From Clostridia bacterium (GTDB lineage: Bacteria > Bacillota > Clostridia > UMGS1810): 20,260 bases of DNA. Positions 1 through 7,337 of this stretch are shown piece after piece. The first letter of the stretch is position 1. The number at the start of each line of letters is the position of its first letter. Made by a program: the position numbers and the translations under genes. The DNA is taken from assembly GCA_017503945.1 (NCBI GenBank), contig JAFVSB010000172.1:1-20260 (forward strand). The letters run 5' to 3'. Under the pieces are notes generated by a model. It was not told where the DNA came from. It did no database searches and saw only the letters and a program-made list of their open reading frames with translations.

Positions 1-242
1 ACAAAAATGTTGTTGATAGTTTTGTTGATAAGATTGTAGTTTATAAGAGCGAAGTTGAAAATCAAATTGATTTAAAAATCTTTCTTAAACTTCTTCCGAC
101 TGCTCCACAAAACTTTACAGAAAACTCTCACACTTTAACATTTGGTAGTGGGCAAATAATACAAACACGAGGTGGTAATACAAGGTCATTAAAAGCATAT
201 AACTTAACGTTCAATTACGACCTATGCTATCGTCTTGAATAA
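1..242 (+). CDS. C-terminal end of a probable large serine recombinase (5' end outside window)
   Basis: An open frame runs from the window edge (frame starting at base 3) to a TAA at 240-242 and gives about 79 residues. Its beginning, VVDSFVDKIVVYKSEVENQ, resembles the C-terminal FVDKIVVY-type segment that follows the coiled coil in large serine recombinases of Clostridia. The rest (polar and Thr/Asn rich, ending in NYDLCYRLE) I do not recognise. The catalytic resolvase domain would lie upstream of the window, so the call rests on a short motif plus context: the gene ends about 170 bases before a sharp break in spoIVA homology, where an element-encoded recombinase usually sits relative to its attachment site. 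It could instead be another element protein. A, T-rich codon use differs from the housekeeping genes to its right. Confidence 0.6.
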   Translation, partial: KNVVDSFVDKIVVYKSEVENQIDLKIFLKLLPTAPQNFTENSHTLTFGSGQIIQTRGGNTRSLKAYNLTFNYDLCYRLE

Positions 243-250
243 ACTACAAA

Positions 251-282
251 GGCGGTATAGGTCAATTCCTATATCGCCATTT
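251..282 (+). terminator. Hairpin after the recombinase gene, weak terminator
   Basis: GGCGGTATAGG (251-261) pairs with CCTATATCGCC (268-278) across a 6-base loop, with one G-U pair. It is followed by only ATTTTG, so termination is probably partial. It starts 8 bases after the recombinase stop codon. Confidence 0.55.
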
Positions 283-336
283 TGCACTTTCAATAATTCT
301 GTGTATTGCCACACTTTTATCGAATGTAAAAAAGCC

Positions 337-365
337 TTGAAAAATACTGAAATATACGTTATAAT
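337..365 (+). promoter_or_regulatory. Outward-facing sigma-A type promoter at the element edge
   Basis: TTGAAA (337-342) and a perfect TATAAT (360-365) are separated by 17 bases; transcription would start near 372. It lies on the element side of the spoIVA breakpoint and fires towards the truncated spoIVA. In a circularised element it would fire across the joined attachment site into the opposite end of the element. Seen: the motif match. Inferred: the role. Confidence 0.65.
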
Positions 366-410
366 ACACATCATAAAATCAAAACCGATTAAGAACTTGG
401 GTTTGCTACA

Positions 411-426
411 TATCATACATATGATA
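411..426. other. Probable element/chromosome junction (attachment site) inside spoIVA
   Basis: SpoIVA similarity begins abruptly at the Ile codon at 415. The bases here form a small dyad, TATCAT-acat-ATGATA (411-416 and 421-426). Serine-recombinase attachment sites are usually short imperfect dyads around a two-base crossover, so the exchange probably happened within or very near this stretch. Only one end is in view, so the shared core cannot be defined. Confidence 0.5.
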
Positions 427-696
427 AGAGCCGACATTGAGACCGAGGTGAGTCCCATTGTGGGCACCGAAAAGCAATCGGAAGAGCTTGTGCACTTTTT
501 GCTAAATGAATTTGACGAAAATCCAACCTCTATCTGGGGTACAAACATTTTTGGCAAGTCGCTGCATGAGCTTGTGAACGAAGGTCTAAGGGGTAAGCTT
601 GGTAAGATGCCCGACGATGCAAGATTTAAGTTAAGAGAAACTTTGCAAAAAATAATTAATGAAGGCAATGGCGGATTAATCTGCATTATCCTGTAA
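415..696 (+). pseudogene. spoIVA: 3' fragment of spoIVA (spore coat morphogenetic ATPase), split by an integrated element
   Basis: The translation from 415 (IHMIRADIETEVSPIVGTE..., ending NEGNGGLICIIL) matches, almost residue for residue, the last ~93 residues of SpoIVA as I remember the Bacillus subtilis protein (492 residues; IHMIKVDVESEFAPIIGTE..., ending NEGSGGLIAIIL). SpoIVA is made in the mother cell under sigma-E, binds the forespore surface through SpoVM, and polymerises using ATP to form the basement layer of the coat. The C-terminal part serves localisation; the Walker-type ATPase domain is N-terminal and absent here. The frame stays open upstream to about 235, but that stretch is unrelated to SpoIVA and belongs to the element. 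The first ATG in frame is at 421, without a convincing ribosome binding site. The fragment itself shows no internal stop or frameshift and ends at a normal C-terminus, which suggests recent or reversible interruption, not decay. It converges on pheT and shares its terminator. Confidence 0.9.
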
Positions 697-697
697 C

Positions 698-730
698 AAA
701 AAAGCTGTCGCGCTAAGCGACAGCTTTTTT
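698..730. terminator. Bidirectional intrinsic terminator between spoIVA and pheT
   Basis: AAAAAAGCTGTCGC (698-711) and GCGACAGCTTTTTT (717-730) form a perfect stem with a 5-base loop, with a T-run on both strands. It ends transcription of spoIVA on the plus strand and of pheST on the minus strand. Confidence 0.93.
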
Positions 731-732
731 CT

Positions 733-3105
733 TTACATGGGTAATCCGTTTTTGAGCTTAATGCTCTGTGCTTCAAGCTCGGCAACTATGCCATTTACCA
801 CTTCAAGTACTTCTTCTTTGGTGAGAGTTCTTTCGCCATGTGAGAAGATAATGCGCACTGTGACAGATTTGCCGTTTTCGTCGGCATAGGTGTCCACCAC
901 ACTCACCTTTTTAATGAGAGAGCAAGAGGCATTCTCTATTGCCTTTGCTATTGGAGCAAAGGTGTCGGTCACAAACGAAAGGTCGATTTCTATCTCGGGG
1001 AATTTGGAAGGTTCTTCATAGGCTATGCCTGCATTGGCGATGGTTGCAAAATCTGCCACATCAAGCTCGGCATACACGATATTTGCCTTTTTGTCAATCT
1101 TTTTGGATACGGCAGAGTTCACTATGCCGATTTCGCCAAGCTCCTTGCCTGCACACCAAACAGCATTGAGATTCTTGGGGTGCTGATATGAATGGGTGGC
1201 TTCTTTTTTGGCAAAGGAAAGCTTTTCGTGCTTGATATCATCGGCAATAACTGCCAGTATGTCACGAAGCTCAAAATAGAGCTGTTGCATCTCTTTGGTC
1301 TTGGAATATAAAGTGATTGCAAGCTTTTTGCGCTCGTTGCAAAGACCATCGGCTTTATAGCCATCTACTGTGCGGCCAACCTCAAACACTGCAAAATCTG
1401 AGCTGTAGAGTGTGTTGTATTTGACCTGACAAAGCTGAGTGGGCACGATGGATTTGCGGATTGTTTTTATGTTGGGGTTGGTGGCATTGACAAGCTCCAC
1501 ATTGGGCTCGATTTCGATGCCGAGGGCTTTGTATTCATCATAATATGCCCACACATATGAATGGAGCTCGTGCATTGAATAGCGCTTCACCAAGATGTCC
1601 TTTATGCGGTCTTCATCACTTTTTTCCTGAGCAGCTCTCACAGGGTAGAGCGGCACCGCAGCAGTGTTTATATCAAAATTATCATAGCCATAGATACGAG
1701 TGATTTCTTCGATGATGTCGGCCTTAATGGTGACATCCTTGGTGGCTCTCCAGCTTGGCACATCAACCTTGAAGGTGTCGCCGCTGAGCTCCACGCCAAA
1801 GCCAAGCGAGGTGAGAGTTTTCACAATGGTATCATTGGAGATTTCGATGCCTGTGTATTTGTTGACAAAGGCTTTGTCGAAGCTGAGGCTCACCATGTCA
1901 TAGCGGCGCGCATATTCATCGGTGAGTGCCGACACAACCTTAGCGTTTGAGTCGATATCTGTGAGCAGCTTTACAAAACGCGCCACAGCCACGGTTGTCA
2001 TTTCGGGGTCGAGACATTTTTCATAGCGCATTGATGCATCGGTACGATGAGCAAGGCGAACTGTGGATTTGCGGATAGATGCCGCATCGAAGGTGGCGGA
2101 TTCAAGGGTGAGAGTGGTGGTGTCTGCCACGATTTCTGAATCGAGACCGCCCATGATGCCTGCAATGGCAACGGGGGTGTTGTCGTTGCATATCATGAGG
2201 GTGTTTTCGTCGATTTCGCGCTCTATGCCATCGAGAGTTTTGAATGTGAATGGTTTATCAAAGCGCTTGATACGGATTTTTTCCACCTTGCGAGAATCAA
2301 AAGCATGCATGGGCTGACCCATTTCGAGCATGAGGTAGTTTGTGAGGTCGGCAAGGAAGTTGAGCGCTCTCATGCCGCAATAATAAAGGCGGATTCTCAT
2401 GTTCACGGGGCTCACATGGGTGGAAATATTTTCAAACTGCAAGCAGGAATATCTTTGGCCAAGGGGGTCTTCAATCTTTAAATCAACCTTGGGGAGGCTA
2501 TCATATGCTGCAAGGTCAGCGGTAGGCAATGGGCGAAGCTCTCTGCCTGCAATTGCTGCAAATTCACGCGCAATGCCGTAGTGACCCCAGAGGTCGGGGC
2601 GGTTGGTGAGAGATTTGTTGTCTACTTCAAACACGATGTCGTCTATTTGATAAATCGACTTAAGGTCAGTGCCGCAAGCTACATCATCGGTGATTTCCAT
2701 GATGCCGTCATTGCCGTCACCAATGCCGAGTTCCTTTTCAGAGCAGCACATTCCGCATGAGGTGTAACCTGCAAGCTTGCGTGGGGAGATGGTGATGTCA
2801 CCGATTTGTGCACCAACTTTTGCAAAAGCAGTCTTAAGACCTACTCTCACATTGGGAGCACCGCAAACAACATCCACAAGCTCAGAATCACCCGCATCTA
2901 CCTTGAGAAGATGCAGTTTTTTGGAATCGGGGTGAGGCTCCACTGATTTGATTTCGGCAACCACTACGCCCGAAAGGTCGGAGCCTTTGAAGAATATTTC
3001 ATTTTCAACCTCGGCGGTTGAAAGAGAGAATTTATTGATAAGCTCGAGTTTGTCAAGACCCGAAAGGTCCACAAAATCGGAAATCCAGTTCATAGATAAA
3101 AGCAT
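733..3105 (-). CDS. pheT: Phenylalanyl-tRNA synthetase beta subunit
   Basis: This is the large subunit of the heterotetrameric (alpha2 beta2) cytosolic enzyme that charges tRNA-Phe. At 790 residues it has the usual length. The N-terminus (MLLSMNWISDFVDLSG) is typical. An EMAP-type tRNA-binding domain spans roughly residues 42-150 (EPHPDSKKLHLLKVDAG, then the VVCGAPN motif), B3/B4 and B5 regions fill the middle, and the last ~90 residues form the ferredoxin-fold anticodon-binding domain (PSKFPEIEIDLSFV at its start). The B3/B4 editing region normally hydrolyses mischarged Tyr-tRNA-Phe. The ATG at 3105 has an AAGGAGA ribosome binding site and starts 17 bases after the pheS stop, so the two are co-transcribed from the T-box leader upstream of pheS. 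Confidence 0.97.
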   Translation of the reverse strand: MLLSMNWISDFVDLSGLDKLELINKFSLSTAEVENEIFFKGSDLSGVVVAEIKSVEPHPDSKKLHLLKVDAGDSELVDVVCGAPNVRVGLKTAFAKVGAQIGDITISPRKLAGYTSCGMCCSEKELGIGDGNDGIMEITDDVACGTDLKSIYQIDDIVFEVDNKSLTNRPDLWGHYGIAREFAAIAGRELRPLPTADLAAYDSLPKVDLKIEDPLGQRYSCLQFENISTHVSPVNMRIRLYYCGMRALNFLADLTNYLMLEMGQPMHAFDSRKVEKIRIKRFDKPFTFKTLDGIEREIDENTLMICNDNTPVAIAGIMGGLDSEIVADTTTLTLESATFDAASIRKSTVRLAHRTDASMRYEKCLDPEMTTVAVARFVKLLTDIDSNAKVVSALTDEYARRYDMVSLSFDKAFVNKYTGIEISNDTIVKTLTSLGFGVELSGDTFKVDVPSWRATKDVTIKADIIEEITRIYGYDNFDINTAAVPLYPVRAAQEKSDEDRIKDILVKRYSMHELHSYVWAYYDEYKALGIEIEPNVELVNATNPNIKTIRKSIVPTQLCQVKYNTLYSSDFAVFEVGRTVDGYKADGLCNERKKLAITLYSKTKEMQQLYFELRDILAVIADDIKHEKLSFAKKEATHSYQHPKNLNAVWCAGKELGEIGIVNSAVSKKIDKKANIVYAELDVADFATIANAGIAYEEPSKFPEIEIDLSFVTDTFAPIAKAIENASCSLIKKVSVVDTYADENGKSVTVRIIFSHGERTLTKEEVLEVVNGIVAELEAQSIKLKNGLPM

Positions 3106-3122
3106 GTTCGTTGTCTCCTTTC

Positions 3123-4175
3123 TTATTTGTCATCAGTGAACTGCGACAGAGTTTTGAGACTGCCTGAGTTGAGGTCACGAATGTCTTTAACGCCGTATTT
3201 CATCATTGCAAGACGGGTGAGGCCAAGGCCAAATGCAAAGCCTGTGTACTCTTCGGGGTCGATGCCACCGGCTTTTAGCACCTCGGGGTGAATCATGCCG
3301 CAGGGGCAAAGCTCAAGCCAGCCGCTGTGCTTGCACGAGGGGCAGCCGTCACCGCCGCAGATGAGGCAGCTGATGTCGAGCTCGAAGCCCGGCTCCACAA
3401 AGGGGAAAAATCCGGGACGGAGGCGCACCTTGATGTCTTTTTGGAACACTTCGGAGAGCATTGTTTTCATAAAAAAGATAAGGTTTGAAATGGAAATGTT
3501 TTTGTCTACCATTACGCCTTCCATCTGGAAGAAGGTGTTTTCATGGCAGGCATCGGTAGCCTCGTTGCGGAAGCATCTGCCTGGGAAGATAGCCTTGATG
3601 GGCTTGCCTTCATTTACCAGGGCATCTTTGTATTTTTTGTAGATGGCATTTTGTGCAGCAGATGTGTGCGATTTGAGGAGCTGACCGTTTTCGAGATAAT
3701 AAGTATCCTGCATATCACGGGCAGGGTGATCCTTGGGAATGTTGAGCGCTTCAAAGCATTCATAGTCGGTCACAATTTCAGAATAATCTTCGATTGCAAA
3801 GCCCATAGAACGGAAAATCTCCTCACACTGGCGCTGAACGAGAGTGATGGGATGATAAGATCCACGCTCAAGATCGGCGGGAATTGAAATGTCAAATTCG
3901 GGCATGCGGCTGTTTTCAAACTCAATTTCCTTTTGTTTGAGTTCTTCTCTTTTGGCGGCAATTTGGTCATTGACCTCATTTTTGAGCACATTAACCTGTT
4001 GACCAAAGGTCTTTTTTTCCTCATTGGACAGGTTCTTCATCTCTTTTAAAAGCTCGGTGACATAGCCCTTTTTGCCGATGTATTCAACTCTGATTTTTTC
4101 AAGTTCTTCCATGTTTTCGACTTTGGAAAGCGCTTGTGAAAAAGCGTTTTTTACTTCCATAGTTTTTTGTGACAT
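3123..4175 (-). CDS. pheS: Phenylalanyl-tRNA synthetase alpha subunit
   Basis: This catalytic subunit activates Phe and attaches it to tRNA-Phe. It has 350 residues, usual for the family. An N-terminal coiled coil (about 1-90) is followed by the class II core: motif 2 around 199-225 (GRCFRNEATDACHENTFFQMEG), with a TSAAQ substrate-loop segment at 171-175, and motif 3 at 311-324 (GFAFGLGLTRLAM). One oddity is a four-cysteine insertion at 270-281 (C-x2-C-x4-C-x2-C) just before the WLEL strand, plus Cys290 and Cys292; it looks like a small metal-binding knuckle, and similar Cys-rich loops exist in other Firmicutes PheS. The ATG at 4175 is preceded by GAAAGGA at an 8-base spacing. It is the first gene of pheST. 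Confidence 0.97.
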   Translation of the reverse strand: MSQKTMEVKNAFSQALSKVENMEELEKIRVEYIGKKGYVTELLKEMKNLSNEEKKTFGQQVNVLKNEVNDQIAAKREELKQKEIEFENSRMPEFDISIPADLERGSYHPITLVQRQCEEIFRSMGFAIEDYSEIVTDYECFEALNIPKDHPARDMQDTYYLENGQLLKSHTSAAQNAIYKKYKDALVNEGKPIKAIFPGRCFRNEATDACHENTFFQMEGVMVDKNISISNLIFFMKTMLSEVFQKDIKVRLRPGFFPFVEPGFELDISCLICGGDGCPSCKHSGWLELCPCGMIHPEVLKAGGIDPEEYTGFAFGLGLTRLAMMKYGVKDIRDLNSGSLKTLSQFTDDK

Positions 4176-4212
4176 AGCTTACATCCTTTCTGTATGATTT
4201 TCAAAAATTAAA

Positions 4213-4249
4213 ATAAAAAAACAGCTCTATCCACTAAGGGACGAGCTGT
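4213..4249 (-). terminator. T-box attenuator terminator
   Basis: A 7-base-pair stem with a 15-base loop is followed by seven or more T residues on the minus strand. It competes with the antiterminator formed by the T-box sequence. It is also the first intrinsic terminator met by any transcript coming from sdaA. Confidence 0.92.
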
Positions 4250-4461
4250 AACCCGCGGTACCACCCAAATTCGGAGCATACGCTCCGCACTTTGCATGCC
4301 TTTTGGCGTGAGGCACAAACACCCTGCTTATATCATACGACCTTCGCAAGGTACTCCAATGCTGAAATTCACGCGCTTTGCTATCTGAGGTGCTCCCAGC
4401 CAGCGACACCTGTTCTCTGTAAGAATCACAAAACGGCTACTTACACATTTTCATCATACAC
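4213..4461 (-). promoter_or_regulatory. T-box leader (Phe) controlling pheST
   Basis: On the minus strand the conserved T-box sequence TGGTACCGCG lies at 4263-4254. It is followed at once by an intrinsic terminator (ACAGCTC 4221-4227 pairing with GAGCTGT 4243-4249, then a run of T). Upstream are an AGAGAA segment of Stem I, a distal stem (AGGTG...CACCT) and a likely Phe specifier TTC at 4366-4364, just before ATTGGAGT. A small hairpin (4272-4287) fits Stem III. Known mechanism: uncharged tRNA-Phe pairs with the specifier and, by its CCA end, with the T-box bulge, stabilising the antiterminator and switching on pheST when phenylalanine is short. The specifier assignment agrees with the genes downstream. 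Confidence 0.95.
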
Positions 4462-4467
4462 CAATAC

Positions 4468-4496
4468 ATTCTATCAGATTTTATATAAAAAGTCAA
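4468..4496 (-). promoter_or_regulatory. Promoter of the pheST T-box leader
   Basis: TTGACT (4496-4491), a 17-base spacer and TAGAAT (4473-4468) with a TG extension. The -35 element contains the TGA stop codon of the upstream serine dehydratase gene, so the transcription units abut without any gap. Start expected near 4461. Confidence 0.85.
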
Positions 4497-5719
4497 GAGT
4501 TTGCAAGGTTTATTTTGGCAAGACCTGCCTCGGAGGTTTCCTTGTATGCCCCCGGCATGTCAAGTCCTGTTTCTTTCATGGTCTGCACCACTCGGTCAAA
4601 TGATATCTTTCGAGTGTCATACAAAAGACCTGCCAGATTCACGGCGTTGATGGCACGCATTGCAGCCACGGCGTTGCGCTCAATGCATGGAATCTGCACC
4701 AGACCGCATATGGGGTCACAGGTGAGCCCGAGATGATGCTCGATGGCTATCTCGGCTGCATATTCTATTTTGTCTATAGCAAGGTGCATTATCTGCCCAA
4801 GTGCCGCTGCAGCCATTGCACAGGCACTACCCACCTCAACCTGACAGCCGCACTCGGCGCCCGAGATAGAGGCGTTGGTTTTGATGAGATTGCCAATGAT
4901 GCCTGCTGTGGCAAGAGCACGCTCGATTTCGGAGTCGGTCATGCCGAGCTGTTCGTGGTAGTAATAGAGCACAGCAGGAAGCACGCCTGCTGCGCCGCAT
5001 GTGGGTGCGGTGACTATGGTCTCACCCATCGCATTTTGCTCGCTCACTGCAAACGCATAGGCGCACACCTTGCGGTTTTCTCTGGTGCGCTCGTTTTCAT
5101 TTGGAGCTACGCTTTCAAAAAGCTGCTTTGCTTTTTTGTGCACATCAAGTCCACCGGGTAATATGCCCTCATCATTCTGACCGCGTCTGATGCACTCTTT
5201 CATAGTATGCCACGCTGCGCGAATATGTGACCAGAAATCATCACTTTCAAACTTTTCGGCATATTGCCACAGCTCCATTGAGTGCTCAGCGCAATAGTCG
5301 GCAATTTCACGAAAAGATGAATGAGGATACACCATCACAGGAGCTTTGACCTCTTCGCCTTCAAATTCGATGTTACCGCCGCCCACGCTCATCACGCGCG
5401 ACTTGGCAATGACGGCGCCATCTTTGATGGCATAAAGGTCCATTGTGTTTGGGTGAGGCAAATCCTCACATGTCACATCAAGCTCAATGGTGCATGCATG
5501 CGGAGCAAAGGTTTTGATAATGACTGCATCAGTGCCATGACCTTTGCCTGTTTTGGCAAGAGAGCCATAGAGCACCGCTTTGAACTCATCGGCCTGGGGA
5601 TTGCGCTCTTTGAAAGCTATGCATGCGCGCTCGGGGCCTATGGTGTGAGAGCTCGATGGCCCGCGACCTGTTTTGTAAAGCTCTTTGAGAGTTTCCATTT
5701 TCATAACATGTGAGTCCAT
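4493..5719 (-). CDS. sdaA: L-serine ammonia-lyase (iron-sulfur L-serine dehydratase), single chain
   Basis: It deaminates L-serine to pyruvate and ammonia in the cytosol with a [4Fe-4S] cluster, not PLP. The beta domain comes first (GPSSSHTIGP at 20-29), the alpha domain second (TAPTCGAAG at 237-245). Cys292, Cys334 and Cys345 have the same 42 and 11 spacing as the cluster ligands of the Legionella enzyme; CDPICGLVQIPCIERN is diagnostic. Many Firmicutes carry the two domains as separate subunits, so the 408-residue fused form is notable. The chain ends in KINLANS and lacks the C-terminal cysteine that fills the fourth iron site in the Legionella and E. coli enzymes. The start chosen is the ATG at 5719, with AAAGGAGC nine bases upstream; the frame is open 17 codons further but without a ribosome binding site. 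No terminator separates it from pheS. Confidence 0.95.
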   Translation of the reverse strand: MDSHVMKMETLKELYKTGRGPSSSHTIGPERACIAFKERNPQADEFKAVLYGSLAKTGKGHGTDAVIIKTFAPHACTIELDVTCEDLPHPNTMDLYAIKDGAVIAKSRVMSVGGGNIEFEGEEVKAPVMVYPHSSFREIADYCAEHSMELWQYAEKFESDDFWSHIRAAWHTMKECIRRGQNDEGILPGGLDVHKKAKQLFESVAPNENERTRENRKVCAYAFAVSEQNAMGETIVTAPTCGAAGVLPAVLYYYHEQLGMTDSEIERALATAGIIGNLIKTNASISGAECGCQVEVGSACAMAAAALGQIMHLAIDKIEYAAEIAIEHHLGLTCDPICGLVQIPCIERNAVAAMRAINAVNLAGLLYDTRKISFDRVVQTMKETGLDMPGAYKETSEAGLAKINLANS

Positions 5720-5780
5720 AGCAAATTTGCTCCTTTGCTGTAAGGTTCTAAAATTTACAGTTATATTCACATTTGGGTCA

Positions 5781-5846
5781 TGTCATTGCAAAGAGCTTCG
5801 TGACGAGGAATCCCGTTTGAGATTGTTCGCTTTGCTCAGAATGACA
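5781..5846. repeat. Dispersed MITE-like repeat, copy 1
   Basis: A 66-base element has 7-base terminal inverted repeats, TGTCATT (5781-5787) and AATGACA (5840-5846), and contains GAGATT and GCTTTGCTCAGAATGACA. It shares this core with the copy at 7471-7533 in the same orientation. It fills most of the gap between the DUF1846 gene and the serine dehydratase gene. No clear target duplication is visible. Confidence 0.75.
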
Positions 5847-5851
5847 AGATA

Positions 5852-7315
5852 TCATTGATAGGCAGGTTCGCAAGTGAGATTGATGCCCAATCGACGAAAT
5901 ACTTTTTCGTCAACACTCGAAAGAATGACTGATGAATGCAGCTCACAGCCTCTGAGCTTGTCAAGCTGCTGCATGGCAAGTTCGGCATTGGCATCAGTTG
6001 TGGCACTGATTGACAAAGCAATGAGGGCTTCGTCGGTATGGAGTCTGGGGTTACGATTGCCTAGGTGGTCAGTTTTGAGATGTTGAATTGGCTCAATGAT
6101 GGTGGGCGAGATGAGATGTATGCCATCATCAATGCCAGCAAGCGCCTTGAGCGCGTTTAAAAGAAGGGCAGCCGATGCGCCCAAAAGCTCCGAGGTGCGC
6201 CCTGTGACTATGGTCGAATCGGGCAGTTTTAAAGCCGCACACGGGGTGTGCGTGAGAGCAGCCTTTTGCAATGCAGGGCCAATGACATCACGGTCAGCAG
6301 CGCTGACGCCCGCTTTTTTCATAAGAAGCTCAAGCTTGTAGACCACATCTTCGGTCACGGTGCCCTTTCGTTGGTCACAAAGGGCTGTGTAATAGCGGCG
6401 CACAATTTCCTGACGAGAGGCATCTTTGGTGATTTCATCATCAATGATGCAATTGCCAGCCATGTTTACGCCCATGTCGGTGGGTGATTTGTAGGGGCAC
6501 ACACCAAGTATTTTTTCGAGCATAGCCTTAACAACAGGATATATTTCAACATCGCGGTTGTAATTGACGGTTGTCTCGCCATAGGCTTCGAGATGGAACG
6601 GGTCAATCATATTAACATCATTGAGGTCTGCCGTGGCAGCCTCATATGCAAGATTAACAGGGTGAGAAAGAGGCAGATTCCATATGGGAAAGGTTTCAAA
6701 TTTGGCATAGCCTGCCTGAACACCGCGTTTGTGCTCATGGTAGAGCTGTGAAAGGCAGGTTGCCATCTTGCCGCTGCCGGGGCCGGGAGCTGTGATGACC
6801 ACAAGCTCACGCGAGGTTTCAATGTATTCATTTTTTCCGTAGCCGTCATCACTCACTATGTGGGCAATGTCCGACGGGTAGCCTTCGATGTTATAATGAC
6901 GATATACCTTGACGCCAAGAGCTTCGAGCCTCTTTTGAAATGCAACCACAGTGGGCTGGCCGGCAAAACGAGTCATAACCACACTGCTCACATAAAGCCC
7001 GATGCTACGGAAGCAATCGATGAGACGGATAACATCGAGGTCATAGGTGATGCCGAGGTCAGAACGGAGTTTGTTTTTTTCAATATCGGCAGAGTTGATG
7101 GCGATGACAATCTCCACACTATCTTTAAGCTGCAGGAGCATTTTGAGCTTGCTATCAGGCTCAAAACCAGGCAGCACTCTTGATGCATGATAATCATCAA
7201 AAAGCTTGCCGCCAAACTCCAAATAGAGCTTGCCGCCAAACTGAGCAATGCGTTCATGAATATATTGAGATTGCATGTGAAGATATTTTTCGTTATCAAA
7301 ACCTATTGCAGCCAT
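5852..7315 (-). CDS. DUF1846 family protein of unknown function
   Basis: The 487-residue protein has the look of the DUF1846 family: start AAIGFDNEKYLHMQSQYI, then YLEFGGKLFDDYHASRVLPGF (residues 31-51), and the conserved APGPGSGKMATCLSQLYHEH stretch (176-195). This last segment resembles a P-loop, but the family has no agreed enzyme activity, so I assign none. No signal peptide or membrane segment is seen; it is likely cytosolic. The start chosen is the ATG at 7315, with GAGGTG just upstream; 20 further codons are open, but they lie over the -10 box and the operator and are not translated. It has its own promoter with a palindrome over the first transcribed bases, so it is probably repressed by a dimeric regulator. 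It may be co-transcribed with sdaA, 132 bases downstream. Confidence 0.9.
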   Translation of the reverse strand: MAAIGFDNEKYLHMQSQYIHERIAQFGGKLYLEFGGKLFDDYHASRVLPGFEPDSKLKMLLQLKDSVEIVIAINSADIEKNKLRSDLGITYDLDVIRLIDCFRSIGLYVSSVVMTRFAGQPTVVAFQKRLEALGVKVYRHYNIEGYPSDIAHIVSDDGYGKNEYIETSRELVVITAPGPGSGKMATCLSQLYHEHKRGVQAGYAKFETFPIWNLPLSHPVNLAYEAATADLNDVNMIDPFHLEAYGETTVNYNRDVEIYPVVKAMLEKILGVCPYKSPTDMGVNMAGNCIIDDEITKDASRQEIVRRYYTALCDQRKGTVTEDVVYKLELLMKKAGVSAADRDVIGPALQKAALTHTPCAALKLPDSTIVTGRTSELLGASAALLLNALKALAGIDDGIHLISPTIIEPIQHLKTDHLGNRNPRLHTDEALIALSISATTDANAELAMQQLDKLRGCELHSSVILSSVDEKVFRRLGINLTCEPAYQ

Positions 7316-7337
7316 ATTGACACCTCTTTTGTATTTA

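Noticed and set aside
222..785. A 187-codon minus-strand open frame across the spoIVA fragment and the terminator
   Set aside because: It is antisense to a protein-like frame with clear SpoIVA similarity, crosses the bidirectional terminator, and has no ribosome binding site.
4292..4603. A 103-codon plus-strand open frame over the T-box leader
   Set aside because: It lies opposite a structured leader RNA and the sdaA 3' end; composition and product are not protein-like.
6767..6790. P-loop ATPase in the DUF1846 protein (APGPGSGK)
   Set aside because: The motif resembles Walker A but no Walker B or NTPase fold can be recognised, so no nucleotide-binding function is assigned.
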